In this document: one piece after another, positions 9,601 to 18,396 of the stretch | How positions within the stretch are numbered: position 1 is the stretch's first letter | How the letters are laid out: every line of letters starts with the position of its first letter | DNA from: Paenibacillus dauci | GTDB lineage: Bacteria; Bacillota; Bacilli; Paenibacillales; Paenibacillaceae | Length of the DNA stretch: 64,000 bases | Assembly: GCF_000971985.1 (NCBI RefSeq) | Contig: NZ_LAQQ01000001.1 | Coordinates: 1,116,001 to 1,180,000 of the forward strand | Direction of reading: 5' to 3' | Notes under the pieces: generated by a model | Database searches by the model: none | What the model saw: only the letters and a program-made list of their open reading frames with translations | Told to the model about the DNA's origin: nothing | Position numbers and translations under genes: made by a program

Positions 9601-11084
9601 TTGGAAAGACCCCTTATCGCTTCTTTGGCTACCAGCCGATCATCAAAATCATGAACTTCCGTACCTACAATCTGGTACGTCTCATGGCCTTTACCCGCAA
9701 TCAATAGTACATCGCCAGGCTGTGCCATTTCAACCGCTTTTTGAATAGCAGCGCGGCGATCCACAATCAGTTCGTATCGATCAGCAGCCACCTGCTTTTC
9801 ACGCAGACCTGCTTCAATATCATCCAGAATGCTTACCGGTTCTTCTGTTCGGGGATTATCCGATGTAACCAGCGTATAATCACTGTATTTGGCGGCTACC
9901 TGTCCCATTAATGGGCGTTTGGTACGATCCCGATCACCACCGCAGCCAAATACCGTCAGAATTCGGCCTTCCGCAAATTCGCTAATCGTCCGAAGTACAT
10001 TTTCCAGTCCATCCGGTGTATGTGCATAATCTACAATCACGGCAAAAGGCTGTCCGGCGTCTACTGCTTCGACGCGTCCATCCACACCCGGCATCTGGCC
10101 AAGACTCTCACGAATTTGTTCCAATGGCACATTCTCGATCAGTGCTGCTGTAATGGCAGCAAGTGCATTATATACGTTGAACTTGCCTACCATCTGGAGA
10201 GTCATATCTGTATTACCGCGGAACGTTTGCAAATGGAAAGTTGTTCCTCTCGCGGTAATCCGAATATTTGAAGCCTGCACATCGGCAGGCTGATCCACAC
10301 CATATGTAATCACATCTGCTGCTGTTATACCGCGGAAATAATCTACGGCCGGATCGTCAGCATTCAGTACAGCGTATTTGCGCTCTGCCGGATCCGTGTC
10401 ATAAGAGTTCCCCAGACGTGCAAAAAACAGCCCTTTGGCTGCCACATACTGTTCCATTGTCTCATGATAATCCAGATGATCCTGACTAATATTCGTAAAA
10501 ATGGCTGTCCGGTAATCTGTTCCTTTGACCCGTCCTTGTTCCAGCGCGTGAGAAGATACTTCCATAACGCAGCACTGCACATCATTTTGAACCATCTCAT
10601 GCAGCAGACGCTGAAGTTCCATCGCTTCTGGTGTAGTACGAGGCATCGGTACCGCTTTACCGTTATAACGCATTTCAATTGTTCCAATCAAGCCTGTATT
10701 GATACGATGATCATTCATAATACGCTCAATCAGGTAAGAAGTTGTGGTTTTGCCATTGGTACCTGTGATTCCAATCATATTCAGCTTACGACTAGGATAT
10801 TCATAAAACGCATCTCCCAGTACAGCCATCGCGTGACGACAACTGCTAACGACCAGCTGAGGAATATCCAGCGGCAAAATTCGTTCTACCACAAGAGCAG
10901 CCGCTCCCTGGGTTATTGCCTGTTCTGCAAAATCATGACCATCTACCGTGAAGCCTGGCAGACAGATAAACAAATCCCCTGCTTTTACTTTGCGTGAGTC
11001 AATTTCCATGCCTGTAATGGAAACATCCGCAGTACCTTCAATCCGGGATGTAATAAGCAGGCTGGCCGCTTCAGATAACAACAT
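9597..11084 (-). CDS. murE: UDP-MurNAc-tripeptide synthetase MurE, meso-diaminopimelate type
   Basis: Adds the third residue of the stem peptide. The ATP loop 'GITGTNGKTTTSYL' is near residue 108. The substrate-selecting motif DNPR is at about 409-412; enzymes that add lysine instead carry a different sequence here, so the wall is predicted to be of the meso-DAP type, as in Bacillus and Paenibacillus. The C-terminal 'IAGKGHETYQ' is intact. Length 495 aa. In spore-forming relatives the spore-cortex penicillin-binding protein gene spoVD lies just before murE; here only 112 bp separate it from pbpB. Confidence 0.95.
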   Translation of the reverse strand: MLLSEAASLLITSRIEGTADVSITGMEIDSRKVKAGDLFICLPGFTVDGHDFAEQAITQGAAALVVERILPLDIPQLVVSSCRHAMAVLGDAFYEYPSRKLNMIGITGTNGKTTTSYLIERIMNDHRINTGLIGTIEMRYNGKAVPMPRTTPEAMELQRLLHEMVQNDVQCCVMEVSSHALEQGRVKGTDYRTAIFTNISQDHLDYHETMEQYVAAKGLFFARLGNSYDTDPAERKYAVLNADDPAVDYFRGITAADVITYGVDQPADVQASNIRITARGTTFHLQTFRGNTDMTLQMVGKFNVYNALAAITAALIENVPLEQIRESLGQMPGVDGRVEAVDAGQPFAVIVDYAHTPDGLENVLRTISEFAEGRILTVFGCGGDRDRTKRPLMGQVAAKYSDYTLVTSDNPRTEEPVSILDDIEAGLREKQVAADRYELIVDRRAAIQKAVEMAQPGDVLLIAGKGHETYQIVGTEVHDFDDRLVAKEAIRGLSK

Positions 11085-11196
11085 AGCGATTCCTCTTTTC
11101 CAAAATTAATAACGATACCCGGCAGTCTTCGGATGAATAAAAGGAGGACTTCCCCTTACCGATGACTGCCGGGTTATCATAATTAGCATTAACTCA

Positions 11197-13683
11197 TTAG
11201 TTCGTTGGAGCACCTGTAGGCTCCGGAATTTTTAGTGTGCTTCCTGACGTGCTTTTTGTTCCTTCAGTAGAATCGCCAGTACTGTTAGTACCTGCATCTG
11301 TTGAAGGAGGACCGAACGATTCAGGAGTTGTTTCTGCCGAAGTCTCTGACGACGAAGTCGATTCTTCAGTCTTCTTGTCTGTAGAACCGGTATTTTCTGC
11401 TTCGGTTGATGTTTGGTCATCACCGGCAGCTGGTGTTGCTTCCTTAGTCCCCAGCGCGTTCGCTTCCTCATCATCCACACCTGTAACAATCGCTCTCGCT
11501 GATTTGAGTGTCAGTGTAATGATTCGGCGACCATTTGCCGAAGATTCTACCTGTTCGGCTACATATCCTTGACCTACTGTGGTCACCTCGACTTTCATCA
11601 GGTTCAGAATCTCCAGCGCATCGCGCAGTGATTCACCTTTGAGATCGGGAATTTCCATTTTGGTCGGATCTTCGGTCATAAGATATACACTTTGACCCCC
11701 ATCCATCAGTGCCCCTACAGCTGGATACTGCTTGACCACTTTATTGCCTGTACCGACTACTTTAAAAGTAATTCCACTGGCAATCAGTTTCTTTTTGGCA
11801 GCATCTACCGTTTTACCGGTAAGTGTAGGTACATTATAACTAACCGGTGCTGGTGCAGATGTGGCTGTTTTGGTTTTCTTCTGCGTATCGCTGTCATCGG
11901 TTGCTTTCGGTACGCCCATATAAGGGAGTGCCTGACTCACGATTTTCTTGAATACCGGAGCCGCCGCTGCACCACCACCCAGCTTGGAATCGGCAGGTTG
12001 GTCGATAACAACGATCATGGCGATTTTGGGTTTGTCTGCCGGTGCAAATCCGATAAAGGAAACGACCTGCTTGGTATAATCATATTTCCCGTTAATAACC
12101 TTGACCGCTGTACCTGTTTTACCAGCTACACGATAGCCATCAATATAAGCATGACGCCCTGTTCCAATTTCCTGGTCAGATACGACCTGTTCCAGATAAC
12201 CACGTACTTTCTCCGAAGTAGCGGCATCAATAGCCTGACGCACTTCATGTACAGGTACATCTGTAGTTACACCGGTATTCGGGTCGGTAATTGATTTAAC
12301 TACGTGAGGAGTTAGCACTTTACCGCCGTTTGCTACTGCCGAGACGCCTACCAGCTGCTGTAAAGGAGTAACCTGTACACGACCATGCCCGTAAGCTGCT
12401 GTAGCAACCTCTGTTTTAATATTCGGATTAAAAGTGATTGCACCTGACAGTTCACCTGGCAAATCAACTCCTGTTTTTACGCCAAATCCAAAAGCATCAA
12501 TATACTTGCGTAATCTCTCTGCTCCCAGCATCTCATAACCCAGTTTAACAAACGCTACGTTACTGGAACGCTTCAGCCCCGTCAGATAAGTAATAGGACC
12601 CCAACCTACACGGTTGATATCATGAAGCGTGGTACGGCCAACTTGAATCGTACCTGATTGATACGTCGCTTCAGGATTAAATAATCCTTCTTCAACTGCA
12701 CCTGCCAGAGTAATGATTTTGAAAGTAGAACCTGGCTCATACTCCGCTTTAATTCCCAGGTTTTTGAAGCTGTCATAGTTTTCTTCTGTCACTTCATTAA
12801 ACTTATTAGGATCAAAAGTCGGCATATTTGCCATTGCGAGAATATCCATTGTGTTCGGATCGGCAGCAATTACCGTAATACTTTTCGGCTGAAGCTGCTT
12901 AAATGCTTCTTTCATTGCCTGCTCCGTATAATACTGAATCGTCTCATCAATCGTAAGCGTCAGATTGCTGCCATTCACTGCAGGCTTATACACATCCTGC
13001 GAATCTGGCAGTTTATCCTTTTGATTATCACGTTGATAAACAATAGAACCATCTTCACCTTTGAGCTGCTTATCATAATAAGCTTCAATACCAGCTACTG
13101 CTTCACCATCATTGTTGGTATATCCAAGGACATGAGAAGCAAGTTCATTTTTGGGATAATAGCGTTTGGTCGTTACATCCAGCTGTACCCCAACATCATA
13201 GCGTCGACCGGTTTTTTCTTTCAGCTCAGCAATCAGTGCATTCACCTGATCTGCTTTATCCTGAGGGATACGCCGTCCACCCGAATTCAGCTCACGCCAT
13301 GTACGCAGCTCGCTCACTGGATTTTTGGCTGTCGGTGTTGTCATGGATGTAGCCTGCTTCTCAATTTCACTTTCATCCGTACCAAGAATTTCATGCAAAC
13401 GGCTTACAATCTCATCCTTCACCCCAAGTTCCGCAATTACCTTTGGGTTAAGTCCAACATTGTAGGCAGGCGCATCCATTGCCAACTTATTGCCGTTACG
13501 ATCCGTAATTGTGCCTCGAACAGCAGAAATCGTACTTTGACTGGTCCACTGTTTCTCTGCATATTTATGCCAATCTGATCCTTGGACAACCTGAATCCAG
13601 AATACACGGATGACGAGTACGGCAAAAAAGAGGGTAATGCATCCCCCTATAAATAAAGCACGAAGTTTTATTCTTTTATCCAC
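11197..13683 (-). CDS. pbpB: Septal class B penicillin-binding protein with PASTA domains (PBP2B type)
   Basis: Monofunctional transpeptidase of the divisome. A short cytoplasmic N terminus and a membrane helix (about 9-31) lead to a dimerisation domain (about 50-230) and the transpeptidase domain with all three active-site motifs: STFK (319-322), SSN (373-375), KTGT (522-525). Two PASTA repeats follow (about 615-672 and 675-727), then an unusual 95-residue Ser/Thr/Glu/Gly-rich tail. Two PASTA repeats favour PBP2B over SpoVD. It follows ftsL by 16 bp. Confidence 0.93.
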   Translation of the reverse strand: MDKRIKLRALFIGGCITLFFAVLVIRVFWIQVVQGSDWHKYAEKQWTSQSTISAVRGTITDRNGNKLAMDAPAYNVGLNPKVIAELGVKDEIVSRLHEILGTDESEIEKQATSMTTPTAKNPVSELRTWRELNSGGRRIPQDKADQVNALIAELKEKTGRRYDVGVQLDVTTKRYYPKNELASHVLGYTNNDGEAVAGIEAYYDKQLKGEDGSIVYQRDNQKDKLPDSQDVYKPAVNGSNLTLTIDETIQYYTEQAMKEAFKQLQPKSITVIAADPNTMDILAMANMPTFDPNKFNEVTEENYDSFKNLGIKAEYEPGSTFKIITLAGAVEEGLFNPEATYQSGTIQVGRTTLHDINRVGWGPITYLTGLKRSSNVAFVKLGYEMLGAERLRKYIDAFGFGVKTGVDLPGELSGAITFNPNIKTEVATAAYGHGRVQVTPLQQLVGVSAVANGGKVLTPHVVKSITDPNTGVTTDVPVHEVRQAIDAATSEKVRGYLEQVVSDQEIGTGRHAYIDGYRVAGKTGTAVKVINGKYDYTKQVVSFIGFAPADKPKIAMIVVIDQPADSKLGGGAAAAPVFKKIVSQALPYMGVPKATDDSDTQKKTKTATSAPAPVSYNVPTLTGKTVDAAKKKLIASGITFKVVGTGNKVVKQYPAVGALMDGGQSVYLMTEDPTKMEIPDLKGESLRDALEILNLMKVEVTTVGQGYVAEQVESSANGRRIITLTLKSARAIVTGVDDEEANALGTKEATPAAGDDQTSTEAENTGSTDKKTEESTSSSETSAETTPESFGPPSTDAGTNSTGDSTEGTKSTSGSTLKIPEPTGAPTN

Positions 13684-13699
13684 TGCCTGATCCCCCGCT

Positions 13700-14110
13700 T
13701 TAGTTGTTCACTTTGACATCCGACGAGGTAGCAGCCGTTCCTTTTTCCCGCGACACCTGAATAGGTACAGTGTCTGTAGGCTCTATGTAACCCAGTGCAG
13801 CTGCACGCGCTACGATATCATTCTCCAAAAGATGTTGACGTAGCTCATTTTGTGTTGTTTGCTTCTGCAGCTGTGCGGTTGCGGTTGCCATATCCTGCGC
13901 ATTTTTATTAAGTTCATAAATATACGCATAACGCCAGATAATAACACTCGCAATAGCAACGCAGAAAATAACGGTTGCGAGATAAAGCATTTTTTCCTGA
14001 ATCGGCAGGGCAGAACGGCGTACAACCACTTTTGTCGTTTCACGATATTTCCGAACGACCTTCTCAGCCGGTTTTTGCTTGACTGCCAGGTTCCCACGTG
14101 TATAAGCCAT
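13700..14110 (-). CDS. ftsL: Cell division protein FtsL
   Basis: Small bitopic divisome protein. A basic N terminus is followed by one transmembrane helix (about 42-62) and an extracytoplasmic leucine-zipper-like coiled coil (about 65-100), ending in 'AAALGYIEPTDTVPIQV', typical of FtsL. Length 136 aa. Position between rsmH and pbpB is the conserved one. Sequence conservation in FtsL is low, so the call rests on architecture and synteny. Confidence 0.88.
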   Translation of the reverse strand: MAYTRGNLAVKQKPAEKVVRKYRETTKVVVRRSALPIQEKMLYLATVIFCVAIASVIIWRYAYIYELNKNAQDMATATAQLQKQTTQNELRQHLLENDIVARAAALGYIEPTDTVPIQVSREKGTAATSSDVKVNN

Positions 14111-14130
14111 GTATCCGTCTCCTTACTGTA

Positions 14131-15096
14131 TTATTCTTGATTTTCTTTTTGCACTTTTTCGGCAACACGTAATTTGGCAGATCTTGCCCGTTTGTTGCTT
14201 GTTACTTCTTCATCAGTTGGCAGAACCGGCTTGCGATTCACCAACTTCAGCACACCGCCATTGCTTACATAAATAGGGAAGCCCTGCGGTGCTACATCTT
14301 TTTCCAGATACTCTGCAAAAATCTGTTTGCATAAACGATCTTCCAAAGAATGGAAAGTAATAACAGATACACGTCCACCCGGTGCCAGACAGCGCACGGA
14401 TTGATGAAGTGCTTCTTCAAAAGCACCCAGCTCATCATTCACAGCAATTCGCAGCCCTTGAAAACTACGCTTTGCAGGATGTCCGCCTGTTCTTCTTGCT
14501 GCCGCGGGAATACCTTCCTTGACTAGTTCTGCCAGTTCCCCTGTTGTCTCGATCGGCGCTACATTTCTCTGCTTCACGATAACTTTGGCAATCCGTTTTG
14601 AAAACTTTTCTTCGCCATATCGATATAGTATGCGGGCGATTTCTTCTTCAGGCCAGGTATTCACAATAGTCCATGCTGTTAGTTCGATGGATTGATCCAT
14701 CCGCATATCCAGCGGAGCATCGTGATTATAGCTGAATCCCCTGTCAGCATCGTCGAACTGAGGTGAAGAAACGCCAAGATCGAACAGAATGCCGTCTACC
14801 TGCGGTACTCCATCTTTGACCGGCACCCCAGCTTCCAAAAGCTTTTCCTCCAGATGACGGAAGTTACTTTTGATCAGAGTGACTTTGTCTTCATATGGTG
14901 CCAATACCGCTTTGGCATTATTTAGTGCAGTATCATCCTGATCAAAAGCAATCAGTCGACCTCCTGCTCCCAGTTCAGCTGCAATAACCGAACTATGTCC
15001 TGCTCCCCCGAGCGTACAATCGACGTAAATACCATCAGGTTTGACCTGAAGGGCTCTTGTCGCTTCTTCTTTTAATACAGTGATGTGATGAAACAA
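14131..15096 (-). CDS. rsmH: 16S rRNA (cytosine1402-N4)-methyltransferase RsmH
   Basis: SAM-dependent methyltransferase acting on the small-subunit decoding centre (formerly MraW). N-terminal '[14 protein letters not shown]', SAM motif '[15 protein letters not shown]' near residue 25, '[15 protein letters not shown]' near 100, and '[12 protein letters not shown]' and '[13 protein letters not shown]' in the C-terminal half. Length 321 aa. Twenty bp after mraZ, in the usual operon position. Confidence 0.96.
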   Translation of the reverse strand: MFHHITVLKEEATRALQVKPDGIYVDCTLGGAGHSSVIAAELGAGGRLIAFDQDDTALNNAKAVLAPYEDKVTLIKSNFRHLEEKLLEAGVPVKDGVPQVDGILFDLGVSSPQFDDADRGFSYNHDAPLDMRMDQSIELTAWTIVNTWPEEEIARILYRYGEEKFSKRIAKVIVKQRNVAPIETTGELAELVKEGIPAAARRTGGHPAKRSFQGLRIAVNDELGAFEEALHQSVRCLAPGGRVSVITFHSLEDRLCKQIFAEYLEKDVAPQGFPIYVSNGGVLKLVNRKPVLPTDEEVTSNKRARSAKLRVAEKVQKENQE

Positions 15097-15116
15097 GATG
15101 TAAACCTCCTAGACGA

Positions 15117-15554
15117 TTACAGATCAAGATCAAAATCAACCAGCTTCTCAGCAATTTCGTTAAATGATTGTTCTGATTCGTTATAATATTGTTCCCAAAC
15201 GGATTGGCTCCAAATCTCTACCCGGTTGGAGACACCAATAATTACACATTCTTTCTCCAGCCTGGCGTACTGCTTCAAATTAATCGGCAGATTGACACGC
15301 CCCTGCTTGTCCCATTCTCCTTCCAGCGCTCCCGAGAAAAAGAAACGCGTGAAAGCACGGGCATCAGCTTTCATAAGCGGTAAAGATTTAAGCTTTTGTT
15401 CCAGGAGAGACCACTCCTCCATGGGATAAACGAAAAGACAATGGTCCAGACCACGAGTAACAACAAAAGATGGACCCAGAAGTTCGCGAAATTTAGCTGG
15501 AATAATAATCCGGCCTTTATCGTCAATGTTATGCTGATACTCACCCATGAACAT
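15117..15554 (-). CDS. mraZ: Transcriptional regulator MraZ
   Basis: First gene of the division cluster. Ring-forming DNA-binding protein of the AbrB-like double SpoVT fold, with '[22 protein letters not shown]' in the first half and '[22 protein letters not shown]' in the second (each shortened here to its hallmark). ATG 15554 (145 aa) is chosen because AAGGAG lies 10 nt upstream; the frame is open a little further. It probably regulates its own operon through the four phased TGG repeats immediately upstream. Confidence 0.95.
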   Translation of the reverse strand: MFMGEYQHNIDDKGRIIIPAKFRELLGPSFVVTRGLDHCLFVYPMEEWSLLEQKLKSLPLMKADARAFTRFFFSGALEGEWDKQGRVNLPINLKQYARLEKECVIIGVSNRVEIWSQSVWEQYYNESEQSFNEIAEKLVDFDLDL

Positions 15555-15574
15555 TGGCGGCTCACTCCTTTTAC

Positions 15575-15607
15575 CCATTGTTCCCCACTATGTACCACTT
15601 TCCTCCA
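15575..15607 (-). promoter_or_regulatory. MraZ operator: four TGG direct repeats with 10-bp period
   Basis: On the minus strand, TGG occurs at 15607, 15597, 15587 and 15577 (first base of each), exactly 10 bp apart, each preceded by GG, AG, AG or AA. This matches the known MraZ box plan of TGGNN repeats separated by 5 nt. The repeats fill the space between the -10 and the ribosome-binding site of mraZ. Confidence 0.8.
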
Positions 15608-15614
15608 CCTATCT

Positions 15615-15643
15615 AGCATAATAGATTCGCCGTATAAAATCAA
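15615..15643 (-). promoter_or_regulatory. Promoter of the dcw operon
   Basis: On the minus strand TTGATT (15638-15643), a 17-bp spacer and TATGCT (15615-15620). Transcription would start just in front of the first MraZ repeat. Confidence 0.6.
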
Positions 15644-15867
15644 AACCCTTCTTTAAATGTCAATTTTTTTTGCAAAAACTCATCTTTTTTTAAATCTTTA
15701 TGTAAATCAGCATCTTGTTTTGCAAAAAAGCACGTAAAAAGCCCGACTTTTTTATATCGGAAGTATCGTTCTTTTTGCTTAGTAAATTGCTTGAACATTT
15801 TTTACGATGATTCTATTACATCATTTATTTTTTAGGGATTGAATAGTCCCGCTTAAGATAAAGGGCA

Positions 15868-16719
15868 TCAGCTTATGTAGCTTTGCATGAAGGTATGTAA
15901 TCTGTCTTCAATCACTCTAGCTGTGCAACTGAATTCGTTACGCTTATGTATACGGAAATAAAGACTGCCCAAGAAGCTTTTGATATTAAATATGATTTTA
16001 TATTCTTCATTCCATACTTCTGTCTTGTCCCAGATCAGAAAACGACCGATCCAGTTTTCAATCTCTTTATCGGATAGCTTGTTTTGAGTAATCAGACTTA
16101 CCACTGCCGTCACTAATCTTTCTTCCTCCAGATTCGTATAAACCACTTGCTTCGTACATATCGCATTTTTTATTGCATCCAAAAACCGCATACTCTGCTG
16201 AGCAGAAAGATGATTGCAAACAGATATGGCATGTATAGCATCGGCTGTATGCGCCAAAGCATGAGCCCATCCTTTATTTTCTACAAATCCTCTTAAATCT
16301 TTTTCTTCTTTGATATAAAGCAGTATTTTTTCCTGGATCTCTGTTAATTCGTTAGGCTGCATAAATGCTTGCTGCTTATTTCTTTCCAACAGTAATGGAA
16401 TGAATAGCACAGAGAAAGAGCGAGTAAAAACAGTATCATTATTCTTTTCGCCTATTCTGTAGAACATATGCGTAGTGTCCATAATCGTATTCTTGATATG
16501 CAGCATGATCTCAGCAGAGAGCTGTCCACTCGTAATCCATCTTGCAAAAGTCATATAAATAAGATTATCCCGTAATTCACTATCTATTGTTCCTATGTTG
16601 TTTAATAACGATTCTATACAGTTTGGCATCACAACACTACATTCTAGAAAAGAGAATTCTTTTTGTCCAAAATTCTTTAGTCTGGATTTCAATAAATATT
16701 CTTCATCGTTAAGAGTCAT
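15868..16719 (-). CDS. DUF2785 family protein, function unknown
   Basis: Predicted soluble, all-helical protein of 283 residues. The hallmark of DUF2785 is visible in the middle: 'GWAHALAHTADAIHA' near residue 150. The family has no established function. ATG 16719 is chosen because GAAAGGAAGG lies 6 nt upstream; a longer frame (to 16806) would run through a strong hairpin and lacks a ribosome-binding site. Base composition is clearly more A/T-rich than in the neighbouring cell-wall genes (many AAT, ATA, TTA-type codons), hinting at transfer. It lies between ahcY and mraZ, where relatives usually have bshC next to mraZ. Confidence 0.75.
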   Translation of the reverse strand: MTLNDEEYLLKSRLKNFGQKEFSFLECSVVMPNCIESLLNNIGTIDSELRDNLIYMTFARWITSGQLSAEIMLHIKNTIMDTTHMFYRIGEKNNDTVFTRSFSVLFIPLLLERNKQQAFMQPNELTEIQEKILLYIKEEKDLRGFVENKGWAHALAHTADAIHAISVCNHLSAQQSMRFLDAIKNAICTKQVVYTNLEEERLVTAVVSLITQNKLSDKEIENWIGRFLIWDKTEVWNEEYKIIFNIKSFLGSLYFRIHKRNEFSCTARVIEDRLHTFMQSYIS

Positions 16720-16755
16720 ACGTAACCTTCCTTTCAACCTGTAATTTACATAGAA

Positions 16756-16800
16756 ATGGATAATATATTTGCTGTCATCGCAGACAAACATATTATCCAT
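16756..16800 (-). repeat. Long hairpin between ahcY and the DUF2785 gene
   Basis: An almost perfect 19-bp inverted repeat (arms starting ATGGATAATAT, loop of 6 nt, one bulge and one mismatch). On the minus strand it is followed by TTTCTATG, a weak U-tract. It may end the ahcY transcript or shield the 5' end of the next one. Confidence 0.6.
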
Positions 16801-16838
16801 CTCCATTAATTATAAGCTATCCAAATCGGTATAGAAAT

Positions 16839-18101
16839 TTAGGACCAGCTATCCAGATAGGATTTCTGCGCATCGCTCAGTACATCGATATCGATTCCGA
16901 GACTTTCCAGTCTGTAGCGTGCTACCTGCTCATCCAGTTCATAAGGTACATTGATAACTCCAGCACCCAGCTGTTCGTAGTTCTCGTTTACGTAACGCAG
17001 CCCTACTGCTTGCAGAGCAAATGTCATATCCATAATTTCAGCCGGATGACCGTCTGCTGCTCCCAGATTTACCAGGCGTCCTTCAGCCAGCAGATAAATG
17101 CGGCGTCCATCCTGCATTTTGTATTCTTCGATATTTTTGCGGGCTGTACGAATCGATACCGCGCGTGCAGCCAGATCAGGCTTGTTCGCTTCTACATCAA
17201 AATGGCCTGCATTACATACAATAGCGCCATCTTTCATTACATCGTAATGTTCGCCTACAATCACATCTTTGTTGCCGGTTACAGTGATGAAGAAATCGCC
17301 CAACTGCGCCGCTTTGATCATTGGCATTACGTGGAATCCATCCATGTGGGCTTCTACCGCTTTGATCGCATCCACTTCAGTTACGATAACATTGGCACCC
17401 AGTCCTTTGGCACGCATAGCTACACCTTTACCACACCAGCCATAACCGACTACAACAACAGTTGTGCCTGCGATCATCAAGTTAGTCGTACGGATAATAC
17501 CATCAAATACCGACTGACCCGTACCATAACGGTTATCGAACAGATGCTTGCAGTACGCGTCATTAACAGCGACCATCGGCAGCTGCAGCGTACCTTCTTT
17601 TTGCAGGGCTTTGAGACGGATAATGCCGGTTGTTGTTTCTTCTGCACCACCACGAATACCTTCCAATAGATCCGGACGTTCGCCGTGCATCAGGGTAATC
17701 AGGTCTCCGCCATCATCGATAATCAGATCGGGACGAGTCTCCAGAGCATGCAGGACCAGACTCTTGTACTCGGCAGGTTCAGGATTATACTTTGCAAAAA
17801 CAGTGATTCCATCTTCGACTAGCGCTGCACATACATCATCCTGTGTAGACAATGGATTACTGCCGGTAATCGTCACTTCTGCTCCGCCTGCCTGTACCAC
17901 TTTGGCCAGGTAAGCCGTTTTGGCTTCCAGATGCAGACATATCGTTACTTTCAGTCCCTTGAAAGGCAGATCACGTTCAAATTCTTCACGAATCCGGTTC
18001 AAGACCGGCATATGGGAAGATACCCACTCAATTTTACGGTGGCCTTCCGGAGCAAGCGCCATATCGGCAACAATGCTGTTTTGAAGGGATGGTAATGTCA
18101 T
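16839..18101 (-). CDS. ahcY: Adenosylhomocysteinase (S-adenosylhomocysteine hydrolase)
   Basis: NAD-dependent enzyme splitting S-adenosylhomocysteine to adenosine and homocysteine, removing the inhibitor left by methyltransferases. The NAD-binding fold 'VVVGYGWCGKGVAMRAKGLG' is near residue 220, substrate residues 'DDGGDLITLMHGERPDL' near 130, and 'NAGHFDVEAN' near 295. The start at 18101 (420 aa) is preferred over an ATG 6 nt upstream because GAGGAG then lies 8 nt away. It stands alone with its own promoter. Many Bacillales use the Pfs/LuxS route instead, so this is an alternative or additional route here. Confidence 0.93.
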   Translation of the reverse strand: MTLPSLQNSIVADMALAPEGHRKIEWVSSHMPVLNRIREEFERDLPFKGLKVTICLHLEAKTAYLAKVVQAGGAEVTITGSNPLSTQDDVCAALVEDGITVFAKYNPEPAEYKSLVLHALETRPDLIIDDGGDLITLMHGERPDLLEGIRGGAEETTTGIIRLKALQKEGTLQLPMVAVNDAYCKHLFDNRYGTGQSVFDGIIRTTNLMIAGTTVVVVGYGWCGKGVAMRAKGLGANVIVTEVDAIKAVEAHMDGFHVMPMIKAAQLGDFFITVTGNKDVIVGEHYDVMKDGAIVCNAGHFDVEANKPDLAARAVSIRTARKNIEEYKMQDGRRIYLLAEGRLVNLGAADGHPAEIMDMTFALQAVGLRYVNENYEQLGAGVINVPYELDEQVARYRLESLGIDIDVLSDAQKSYLDSWS

Positions 18102-18140
18102 ATTCATTTCTCCTCTGCATATAGATAATTCCAGCTCATT

Positions 18141-18169
18141 ATTATAACCCACTGATAGTTCCATTTAAA
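18141..18169 (-). promoter_or_regulatory. Promoter of ahcY
   Basis: On the minus strand TTTAAA (18164-18169), 17-bp spacer, TATAAT (18141-18146), about 40 bp before the ahcY start. I saw no SAM or SAH riboswitch in this short leader. Confidence 0.55.
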
Positions 18170-18270
18170 GGCATACCTATCCAAGAAGCAATCTTTATTT
18201 GCTGCAGCCTGTCGGCTCGCTTTGCATTCTGCTGATCAAGTATATGCTTTTTCAATATGGCTGCTCATAT

Positions 18271-18301
18271 AAAAATAGAGCACCTCCCGTGAGAGTGCTC
18301 C
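18271..18301 (-). terminator. Terminator after bshC
   Basis: Stem GAGCAC/GTGCTC, extended by one wobble-containing base pair with an internal C/G-rich loop. On the minus strand it is followed by TATTTTT. Confidence 0.75.
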
Positions 18302-18396
18302 ATTTTTCTTGTTCAATGATATATGGATAATGAAGATTCATAAGAGTAAACAAACCGCTTTTTACAGCTAGTAATCCACTCTAATACATTCTGCTC

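Noticed and set aside
18102-18276. SAM or SAH riboswitch before ahcY
   Set aside because: The transcript leader is only about 30-40 nt from the predicted start and lacks the known conserved cores.
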